NCBI GenBank assembly: GCA_030699485.1
Contig: JAUYMM010000043.1
Span: 1-12,997 of the forward strand
Source of the DNA: Candidatus Woesebacteria bacterium
Lineage (GTDB): Bacteria; Patescibacteriota; Microgenomatia; UBA8517
DNA length: 12,997 nt
Reading direction: 5' to 3'
Shown: positions 7,649-12,997 of the stretch, in pieces
Numbering within the stretch: the first letter of the stretch is position 1
Layout: each line of letters begins with the position of its first letter
Notes under the pieces: generated by a model
Seen by the model: only the letters and a program-made list of their open reading frames with translations
Databases searched by the model: none
What the model was told of the DNA's origin: nothing
Position numbers and translations under genes: made by a program

Positions 7649-8618
7649 ATTTTCTGCATGCAGTTAAAACTTTTTCTACAGCTTCATCAAATGGTCCCTT
7701 AACTTTTGCTCCAGATGCTGCAATGTGTCCACCTCCGCCAAGATCCTTTGCTATCTTTGATACGTCAAAATTACTCCTTGCTCTAAAACTAATTGCCAAA
7801 ACATCTTTATCAATTTCTACCATGATTAAACCAAAATCTGTATCTTTTACTACAGGTGAAAACAAATTAGCAACGTCTTCTTTTGAAGATGAGTCTTCGC
7901 CATATTCTTTGTATACAGATAGAGGAATTGCAGACCAAACAAAAGAATGATTAGTATCATATTGCATGTTTTCAATTACCTTTCCCCAAAATTTTAACGT
8001 TTCAAACTTAACACTTCTAAAAGTATTAAACACAATTTCATCTTTACTTGCTCCCAAACTTAATAACTCTCCTGCAATTTCAAATGTAGGTTTTCCTACT
8101 CCGCCATATTGAAAACAACCAGTATCGCTTAGTATTCCAGTTAATAACTTAGTTGCGATATCACTATTAAGTTTTACCTTCCAATCTACAAAAATTTTAA
8201 ACAATAATTCTGCTGTAGATGTCACCTGGCTATCAATTAAATTAATATCGCCAAAACCAACATTAGTAAAATGATGATCAATAACAATCATTTTAATATC
8301 TGGTTTTTTAATTTTTTCATCTCCCGTAACCATGCCGTAAGTAGAAGAATCTAAAATTATAAATAGGTCGTAACCTGAAAAATCAAACTCATTAAAATCA
8401 ATAGTTTTAACATTATTACTATTACTTAAAAACAAAAGGTCTGCTGGTAATTGGTTTGGGCAAATAACATCAACTTTTATCCCCATATTGTCAATTACGG
8501 ATTGTATTGCTAAAGCACTACCTACTGAATCACCATCAGGACCACGGTGACAATTTACAAGAATCTTCTTTGCTTTTTTTATTTCTTCTAAAATTAATTG
8601 TGATTCTGGGTAATTCAT
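7632..8618 (-). CDS. nrnA: DHH/DHHA1 phosphoesterase, NrnA-like (oligoribonuclease / pAp phosphatase)
   Basis: NrnA enzymes are soluble manganese-dependent phosphoesterases that degrade 2-5 nucleotide RNAs to mononucleotides and, in some members, dephosphorylate 3'-phosphoadenosine 5'-phosphate. The 328-residue length fits. The DHH domain shows CHRGPDGDSVGS (23-34, with His24, Asp28 and Asp30), LDSS (89-92), IDHH (113-116) and SDTG (164-167), which are the metal ligands and active-site motifs. The DHHA1 domain ends in the substrate-binding GGGGHIAASG (294-303), with Arg279 and Arg281 before it. I place the start at the ATG at 8618: it overlaps the upstream stop as ATGA and gives the usual N-terminus. 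An ATG at 8663 would add 15 residues (including CRRC) and run 49 bases into the upstream gene, which is unlikely. It sits between two paralogous GT-C genes, an unusual place for this family. A cyclic-dinucleotide or other phosphodiester substrate cannot be excluded. Confidence 0.9.
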   Translation of the reverse strand: MNYPESQLILEEIKKAKKILVNCHRGPDGDSVGSALAIQSVIDNMGIKVDVICPNQLPADLLFLSNSNNVKTIDFNEFDFSGYDLFIILDSSTYGMVTGDEKIKKPDIKMIVIDHHFTNVGFGDINLIDSQVTSTAELLFKIFVDWKVKLNSDIATKLLTGILSDTGCFQYGGVGKPTFEIAGELLSLGASKDEIVFNTFRSVKFETLKFWGKVIENMQYDTNHSFVWSAIPLSVYKEYGEDSSSKEDVANLFSPVVKDTDFGLIMVEIDKDVLAISFRARSNFDVSKIAKDLGGGGHIAASGAKVKGPFDEAVEKVLTACRKYAKKN

Positions 8619-10147
8619 TTTGTATGTATTAACTTGTATATTGTAACACCGTCTACATTCCATTCATTTTCAATTTTACTCCAACCAAAATTTGCAACCT
8701 CTGCCTTGGCAGAATGTGTTGGATCACATTGTTCTTTAATTTTCTCACAAATTACAAAAAGTTGATCTGTGACTGTCTCTGTAAATTGTGCATCAATTTC
8801 AATCATTTTGGAATTATTCTTTTCTAAAAAATATTGATAACCGTCTTCATAATTTTGTTCCGCAACAACAGCAATATTAAACTTTTGATCTTTTGATTCT
8901 TCAATGACTTTATTGGCAACATTTTCTGCTCTTTTCATTTGATTATTAGGAGAAGACCTTAATGGATTATTAATTATGTTAATATAAAATAACAATAAAA
9001 GAGCCAATATAAATAAATATCTTCCTATTCTACTTAAATTTTCAAAGACATCTTGTATAAATCCACCTATTAATAAAAATGGAGCAGCAAATAAAAACCC
9101 ATAATAATGATCATATATTGGCTGTTTATATAGCCCAAAACCAATTAAACCAAATATTATCCACAAAAAGAGTATTGAAAAACCTGATGCTTCATTTGAA
9201 TGAAGTTTTTTTCTTCCCAATAAAATCAAAATTGATGGAATTGAAACAAACGCTAATACTATTTGACTTAAAATTCTGTTTTTTCCTGTAATCAAACTAC
9301 TTACAATATCAATTGCAATATTAGGTATTTTAGAAAAAGAACTCCAAGGGGAAATTGAAAAAGTTGACTCTCTGATAGTAAAAAATGTTTTCATGGCATT
9401 ATAGTTCATCCAGTTATGCCTTATATCAAAAATTAAAAGTGGAGACATTAAAAAAAGAAAAACGCAAGCTGCAAAAACAGAAGATTTAATAAATTTTATT
9501 AAAGGTGTCTTTTCAGTTATTGTTGAGGTGGTTGTGTTTAATAGTAGAAATTTAAGTATCCAAATTATCCCAATAACAGGGGCAAGTAATAATCCCAGAT
9601 AATGTGATTGAAGTACAAATGCATATGAGATTGCCATCACATATAGAAATTTGTAATCATTTTTTTTCCAAACTCTCCACATCGCATAAATAGTAAGTAA
9701 TGAAAAAAAAGGCATTATATTTGGATTCCATGATGAATGAGAATATACAATAACAGTTGGTGAAATTGCAAAAAATAAAGCGGCAATTAACCCAGCAGTC
9801 TTTCCAAACCAGTCTTTACCTACGATAAAAACTAGGTAAATAGTCACTATTCCTAAAAGAGCTACTCCAATTGCTGGACCAACAGGTGAATAATTAGAAA
9901 GAAACAAAAAAGGAGCCATAAAATAATAATAAAGTGGTCCTAAATACATATTTCCAACTGAAGTTCCCGGACCTATTAAAATAGGGTCAAAATGTACTAA
10001 TAAATTTCTAACAATTATAGCGTCTCTTCCTTCATCGCCCAAAAAAGTCATATAAGATTCAATCTTATACAGTCTAAAAAATGCACCTGTTAATAGAATT
10101 AGTATTAGTATCCAATTCTTTTTAAGATATTTTATAATTTTCGCCAT
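8615..10147 (-). CDS. GT-C membrane glycosyltransferase with GDEGRD loop (PMT-like)
   Basis: Residues 12 to about 400 of this 510-residue protein hold roughly ten to twelve hydrophobic segments; the last 105 or so are soluble. The first loop carries FLGDEGRDA (35-43), where Asp38-Glu39 match the catalytic acidic pair of PMT/ArnT-type GT-C enzymes. GPGTSVG (59-65) and GPLYYYFMAPF (70-80) follow, and SHSSWNPN occurs further along. The N-terminal motif block is shared with the protein at 6200-7648. The tail has a DQLFVICEKIKEQCDP stretch with two cysteines, of unknown function. The expected role is transfer of a sugar from a polyprenyl-phosphate carrier to an outer-face acceptor. The ATG at 10147 lies within the end of the DPM1-like GT2 gene (16-base overlap), and the TGA stop shares ATGA with the nrnA-like gene. 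The upstream GT2 is the natural candidate for making its donor. No Shine-Dalgarno site is seen. Confidence 0.85.
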   Translation of the reverse strand: MAKIIKYLKKNWILILILLTGAFFRLYKIESYMTFLGDEGRDAIIVRNLLVHFDPILIGPGTSVGNMYLGPLYYYFMAPFLFLSNYSPVGPAIGVALLGIVTIYLVFIVGKDWFGKTAGLIAALFFAISPTVIVYSHSSWNPNIMPFFSLLTIYAMWRVWKKNDYKFLYVMAISYAFVLQSHYLGLLLAPVIGIIWILKFLLLNTTTSTITEKTPLIKFIKSSVFAACVFLFLMSPLLIFDIRHNWMNYNAMKTFFTIRESTFSISPWSSFSKIPNIAIDIVSSLITGKNRILSQIVLAFVSIPSILILLGRKKLHSNEASGFSILFLWIIFGLIGFGLYKQPIYDHYYGFLFAAPFLLIGGFIQDVFENLSRIGRYLFILALLLLFYINIINNPLRSSPNNQMKRAENVANKVIEESKDQKFNIAVVAEQNYEDGYQYFLEKNNSKMIEIDAQFTETVTDQLFVICEKIKEQCDPTHSAKAEVANFGWSKIENEWNVDGVTIYKLIHTK

Positions 10148-10833
10148 AACTTAAATAAATCTTTGAAACTATTTATAATAACTTTGATATCTCTTCCCGT
10201 TCCTTTTCCTTCAATCCTAGGCAGATGGGTTACAGGGATCTCAACAATCGTAAAACCAGCTTTTTTAGATTTGATTAAAAATTCGCTTGAAATAAAAGCA
10301 CCTCGCTCACTTTCAAGTCTGGGGATTTTATCAATAACTTTTTTTGATATTAGTTTAAAGCCACAATCAATGTCTTTTACACGTAAACCGAAAAGTATTG
10401 CTACGGAAAGCTCCCACATCTTAGAGGTTATAATTTTAAACTTACTTACTCTGCGTTTTTTGTAATACCCAATTACTAAATCTGCATTTGTTTCATATTG
10501 TTTATTAATAAATTGATCTATCTCAGAGAAATCAAATTGTCCATCAGAATCTGTAAATGCTATCCAATCGTATCGGCAATTATAAAAACCTGTTTGTAAG
10601 CTTGCCCCGTAACCTTTATTCTCTTTATGGTTTATAATCTTAATTCTTGGATCTTCTTTTTTTAACTTTTCTACAATTTCTCTTGTTTTGTCCTTCGATC
10701 CGTCATTAACAATTATTATTTCCCAAAGGTTGAAATTCTTTTTTAATACTTCGGAAGCTTTTAAAACTGTATTTTTAATACTTCCTTCTTCATTATAAGT
10801 AGGGAAAAAAACAGAAATCTCATTCATAAACAT
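10132..10833 (-). CDS. GT2 glycosyltransferase, DPM1-like polyprenyl-phosphate sugar synthase
   Basis: This 233-residue single-domain GT2 enzyme probably transfers a hexose from a nucleotide sugar to polyprenyl phosphate on the cytoplasmic face. FFPTYNEEGSI (9-19) and IVNDGSKDKT (41-50) form the nucleotide-binding part. NKGYGASL (72-79) is the DPM1-type glycine motif and TDSDGQFD (94-101) holds the DxD metal site. DIDCGFKL (154-161), SSEFLIK (182-188) and the final HLPRIEGKGTG (203-213) are typical of this subgroup. There is no C-terminal membrane segment. The ATG at 10833 and the one at 10827 are both possible starts; the difference is two residues. It is the first gene of the leftward operon and sits 41 bases from a divergent gene. 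A promoter placed just before it would give almost no 5' leader. Its 3' end overlaps the following GT-C gene by 16 bases, a classic donor-synthase and transferase pairing. The sugar is unknown. Confidence 0.9.
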   Translation of the reverse strand: MFMNEISVFFPTYNEEGSIKNTVLKASEVLKKNFNLWEIIIVNDGSKDKTREIVEKLKKEDPRIKIINHKENKGYGASLQTGFYNCRYDWIAFTDSDGQFDFSEIDQFINKQYETNADLVIGYYKKRRVSKFKIITSKMWELSVAILFGLRVKDIDCGFKLISKKVIDKIPRLESERGAFISSEFLIKSKKAGFTIVEIPVTHLPRIEGKGTGRDIKVIINSFKDLFKLWRKL

Positions 10834-10841
10834 AAGTCTAA

Positions 10842-10871
10842 CATATATGAGGCTAAATGTGATATTATCAA
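10842..10871 (-). promoter_or_regulatory. Putative promoter of the nine-gene leftward operon
   Basis: The minus strand carries TTGATA at 10871-10866 and TATATG at 10847-10842, separated by 18 bases. Both are close to the sigma-70 consensus and lie in the only sizeable gap ahead of the first gene. Transcription would start near 10835, two bases before the ATG at 10833, giving a leaderless or nearly leaderless message. In AT-rich DNA such matches arise by chance, so confidence is modest. Confidence 0.4.
10863..10868 (+). promoter_or_regulatory. Possible -10 element for the divergent membrane protein gene
   Basis: TATTAT lies 6 bases before the ATG at 10875, so transcription from it would begin at or next to the start codon. 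No good -35 box is found 16-18 bases upstream, and no ribosome site precedes the ATG. It overlaps the -35-like box of the leftward promoter, so the two could compete. Confidence 0.25.
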
Positions 10872-10874
10872 AGT

Positions 10875-12005
10875 ATGGACAAAATTAAAAAATTTATTCC
10901 CATTATACTTTTATCTTTAATTCCCACCCTGTTAATATGGCTTCCATTTTTTGTAAGAACAGTTTCTTTCTGGACAATTCCACTTCCTCAACAGGGCATG
11001 GCTACAATTGTTTCCAATTTTGATGGTCCACTATATATAGTGGCGGAAAAAACTTTGTATAATCCTGAATTAATAGGAAAAAACTTTCAATTTCCATTAA
11101 CAAATGAGTATTATTCTGCACATTTTCCAATGTTTCCAATTTTAATAAAAACATTTGCACCAATTTTTGGTAGCCCTTATTCAATGCTTTTTGTAACTCT
11201 TTCAAGCTCTTTTCTTGCTTTATTTTTCTTCTATAAACATGCGAAAAAATATCTCAATAATACAAACGCTCTTTGGTTAACACTTATTTTTTCTATTTTC
11301 CCTGCACGATGGTTAATCGTTAGATCAGTTGGTTCTCCTGAACCATTTTTCATTGCTGCAATTCTTGCATCAACTTATTTCTTTGGTAAAAGGAAATATT
11401 GGTTAGCAGGAATTTGGGGATTACTCGCACAACTTACCAAATCTCCGGCAATTTTACTTTTTGTAGCTTACGTACTTCAAATTTTCATTCCTCATCTTAA
11501 AAACCTAAAAAATATTGAAGTAAAAAAATATTTACCACTTCTATTAATACCATTTGGAATAGTTCTGGTTTTTTCTTTTTACAAATTTACATATGGTGAT
11601 TTTTGGGTATATTTTAAATCAGGAGACAACATGCATCTTTTCTTTCCTCCTTTCCAGATTTTTAACTACTCAGCACCTTGGGTAGGGACATTTTGGCTTG
11701 AAGAGGTTATCTTTATTTATTTAATTGGAATACTGGGACTTTACAAACTATATCAAGAAAAACTAACTACCTATTTTTACTTTTCATTAGTTTTTTTCAT
11801 ACCATTATTATTTGTGGCTCATAGAGATTTGATGAGATATTCTCTACCTCTTGTCCCATTTTTAATTCTCGGATATAGAGAATCTCTTCTTAAAAAAGAG
11901 TTTAAATTTGCAATAATAATTCTAATAGTTCCTATTTATCTTTATTCTCTGGCCTTCATTTCCCAAAATGCTATGCCAATTGCAGACTGGTCTCCATTTT
12001 TGTAA
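10875..12005 (+). CDS. PIG-V-like membrane mannosyltransferase (GT-C)
   Basis: This 376-residue polytopic protein has about nine or ten hydrophobic segments and a short N-terminal cytoplasmic stretch. NFDGPLYIVAEKTLY (48-62) after the first helix resembles the WDGxxY loop of PIG-V and related GPI-type mannosyltransferases, with Asp50 at the catalytic position. HFPMFPILI (83-91) matches the family FFPxYP motif and SPEPFF (154-159) the S.xE.xF motif; LTKSPAILL (187-195) follows. The enzyme is expected to use a polyprenyl-phosphate sugar, mannose in known relatives, on the outer face of the membrane. It is shorter than eukaryotic PIG-V, as is usual for bacterial members, and lacks the soluble tail seen in the other GT-C proteins here. 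It is the only complete clear gene on the plus strand. It diverges from the leftward operon and converges on the GT2-GtrA gene at the right edge. Substrate and acceptor are unknown. Confidence 0.75.
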   Translation: MDKIKKFIPIILLSLIPTLLIWLPFFVRTVSFWTIPLPQQGMATIVSNFDGPLYIVAEKTLYNPELIGKNFQFPLTNEYYSAHFPMFPILIKTFAPIFGSPYSMLFVTLSSSFLALFFFYKHAKKYLNNTNALWLTLIFSIFPARWLIVRSVGSPEPFFIAAILASTYFFGKRKYWLAGIWGLLAQLTKSPAILLFVAYVLQIFIPHLKNLKNIEVKKYLPLLLIPFGIVLVFSFYKFTYGDFWVYFKSGDNMHLFFPPFQIFNYSAPWVGTFWLEEVIFIYLIGILGLYKLYQEKLTTYFYFSLVFFIPLLFVAHRDLMRYSLPLVPFLILGYRESLLKKEFKFAIIILIVPIYLYSLAFISQNAMPIADWSPFL

Positions 12006-12018
12006 TCCGTGGGTTTTT

Positions 12019-12032
12019 TATACTTCTAAGGA
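12019..12032 (+). promoter_or_regulatory. Leftover expression signals of the Zn-ribbon remnant
   Basis: TATACT at 12019-12024 resembles a -10 box and AAGGA at 12028-12032 a Shine-Dalgarno site. The latter is 8 bases before the ATG at 12041 but 13 bases before the GTG at 12046, so it favours the ATG as the original start. No -35 box is seen. Confidence 0.3.
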
Positions 12033-12040
12033 CTAATTAT

Positions 12041-12276
12041 ATGAAGTGGAAATAGCAAGACATTGGAGACTAAAAGACCAAAGATATAGATTAATAGGAT
12101 TGCAAGATAAAATAACCAAAAAAGCTGAGTTCCCACCGAAAGCTAATCTTAAAAAAATTACTATTTTTTCTTCTTCCAGATTACCTTCGTATACATCAAA
12201 TAATTATATGGAAGGACCAGAAATAATACCACAAATGCAAGAACTAAGGCATCATATTGAACACCAACCAGTTTAA
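12041..12276 (+). pseudogene. Remnant of a Zn-ribbon/OB-fold (DUF35-like) protein
   Basis: From the GTG at 12046 the frame reads EIARHWRLKDQRYRLIG, then EFPPK ten residues after that Gly. This matches the N-terminus of Zn-ribbon OB-fold proteins of the DUF35 type, which run RxWR, QRY.LxG, CxxC, FPPR, CxxC. The spacing is kept, but the cysteine positions hold Asp, Thr and Leu. The match ends at about 12160; the rest of the open frame to 12276 lies antisense to the GT2-GtrA gene and looks unrelated. The family usually has about 120-140 residues, so the OB-fold is missing. The ATG at 12041, with a well-placed AAGGA, is in a different frame and stops after four codons (MKWK). Adding one base near 12044-12045 would join it to the conserved frame as MKVEIARHW. 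This fits a decayed gene, or a one-base sequence error plus truncation. A tiny functional protein is less likely. Family assignment is from memory of the pattern. Confidence 0.5.
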
Positions 12277-12997
12277 CTCCAAATGGACCTGCTATTGATT
12301 GAATTATGAGAGCTCCTCCTGATGTTAGATTAAATTGGAAAAATTTAAAAATAGTCTGTTTTAATCCTCTTATTTCATCTTCTTTAAATGTCCATATGTT
12401 ATTAAATATATAATTATTAATTATTGCCAGTTCTGTAGAAAAAGCCCAAGATAATGTTTCATTAACTCCCATACCTCTAAACAATCTTAAAAAGAAAAAA
12501 TTAACAATAAAACCTGTAAAACCAACAATACCAAATTTTATTATTTTTTGTTTATCCTTTATTCCTAAAATAATCGCTACTTTAAAAGTTGCAATCATTT
12601 CCTTTGGATTAAATTTAGATTTCTCCATTGTTCTAGGTGCAAATTCTAAAGGCACCTCTACTGTCTTTTTTGATAATTTTATGCTTTGATAAAGCAGATC
12701 TACTTTATATGCAAATCTATTAAGTTCCATTAAATTAGGAAGATCAATTTGGTCTAATACTCCCTCTACTTTTGTTAGTCTAAAACCAGTTGTTAAATCA
12801 TGTAATGAAGGTTTAAGTAAAACAAGTCTTATAAATAAATTCCCTAAATATGAGACGGCTCGTCTTGAAAATTGCCATTCTTTAGGAATAGACCCACCTT
12901 TGACATATCTACTTCCAATTGCGTAATCTGCTCCAGCTAAATACGCTTCTACCATTGGTTTTATAAACCTTGTTGGATGTTGAAAATCTGCATCCAT
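12161..12997 (-). CDS. GT2 glycosyltransferase fused to a GtrA-like membrane domain (5' end outside window)
   Basis: The 278 visible residues start in the middle of the GT2 domain. The first codon is an ATG but belongs to the metal-binding MDADFQHP motif, which normally lies some 85-95 residues into such proteins, so the true start is beyond the right edge. AIGSRY (26-31), DLTTGFR (67-73) and VEVPLEFAPR (113-122) are DPM1-like. From about 150 a GtrA (PF04138) domain follows with four hydrophobic segments, containing KFGIVGFTGFIVNF (154-167) and NNYIFNNIWTF (194-204). DPM1-type domains make polyprenyl-phosphate sugars, and GtrA domains are linked to their movement across the membrane, so one protein may make and present the donor. 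It converges with the PIG-V-like gene, a possible user of that donor. The DAD is followed by Phe where Gly or Leu is common. Confidence 0.88.
   Translation of the reverse strand: MDADFQHPTRFIKPMVEAYLAGADYAIGSRYVKGGSIPKEWQFSRRAVSYLGNLFIRLVLLKPSLHDLTTGFRLTKVEGVLDQIDLPNLMELNRFAYKVDLLYQSIKLSKKTVEVPLEFAPRTMEKSKFNPKEMIATFKVAIILGIKDKQKIIKFGIVGFTGFIVNFFFLRLFRGMGVNETLSWAFSTELAIINNYIFNNIWTFKEDEIRGLKQTIFKFFQFNLTSGGALIIQSIAGPFGVKLVGVQYDALVLAFVVLFLVLPYNYLMYTKVIWKKKK

Noticed and set aside
10163..10465. Plus-strand open frame of 100 codons
   Set aside because: It is antisense to the conserved C-terminal half of the DPM1-like GT2.
12006..12020. Possible terminator after the PIG-V-like gene
   Set aside because: There is a run of six T at 12014-12019 but only a three-base CCA/TGG pairing before it, so no stable hairpin.
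12123..12160. Possible terminator after the GT2-GtrA gene
   Set aside because: AGCT repeats near a T-run on the minus strand could pair over only four bases, and the stretch belongs to the Zn-ribbon remnant.
12161..12276. C-terminal part of the remnant frame as an OB-fold
   Set aside because: The residues show no convincing OB-fold pattern, and the bases are fully explained by the GtrA domain on the other strand.

Overview
The window is AT-rich (roughly one third G+C by eye) and gene-dense. Most junctions on the minus strand are overlaps or gaps of 0 to 30 bases. Gene content and protein style (several large GT-C-type membrane glycosyltransferases with a C-terminal soluble tail, ALG5/DPM1-like GT2 enzymes, a GT2-GtrA fusion, and weak Shine-Dalgarno sites) suggest a Patescibacteria/CPR genome, most likely of the Microgenomates type. 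That placement is inference from protein style, not a database match. TGA is used as a real stop in two genes (ends at 5461 and 8615), so the TGA-as-glycine code of Absconditabacteria/Gracilibacteria does not apply.

Layout. Nine minus-strand genes form one apparent operon, transcribed from about 10835 leftward past base 1. In order of transcription they are: a DPM1-like GT2 (10833-10132), a GT-C membrane glycosyltransferase (10147-8615), a DHH/DHHA1 phosphoesterase of the NrnA type (8618-7632), a second related GT-C (7648-6200), an ALG5-like GT2 (6198-5461), a PMT-like GT-C (5464-3944), a Wzx-type flippase (3914-2454), a further polytopic GT-C-like protein (2491-809), and a WaaE-like GT2 whose 3' end leaves the window (840-1). 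A plus-strand gene for a PIG-V-like membrane mannosyltransferase (10875-12005) diverges from the operon across only 41 bases. A short remnant of a Zn-ribbon/OB-fold (DUF35-like) protein follows it near 12041-12160. At the right edge a minus-strand GT2-GtrA fusion (12161-12997, 5' end missing) converges on that remnant.

How the genes may work together. GT2 enzymes of the DPM1/ALG5 type charge polyprenyl phosphate with a sugar on the cytoplasmic face. GtrA-like domains and Wzx flippases are tied to moving lipid-linked sugars or oligosaccharides across the membrane. GT-C enzymes then transfer the sugar from the lipid carrier on the outer face to glycan, lipid or protein. With four GT2 domains, five GT-C-like proteins, one flippase and one GtrA domain, the window reads as a cell-surface glycan or glycosylation locus. 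No polymerase, ligase or initiating phosphoglycosyltransferase is visible, so the product cannot be named. The NrnA-like phosphoesterase is the one gene with no obvious glycan role, yet it is translationally interlocked with both neighbours.

No RNA genes, CRISPR array, insertion sequence or convincing hairpin terminator was seen. No stretch longer than 300 bases lacks a gene; the longest gap between clear genes is 12006-12160.
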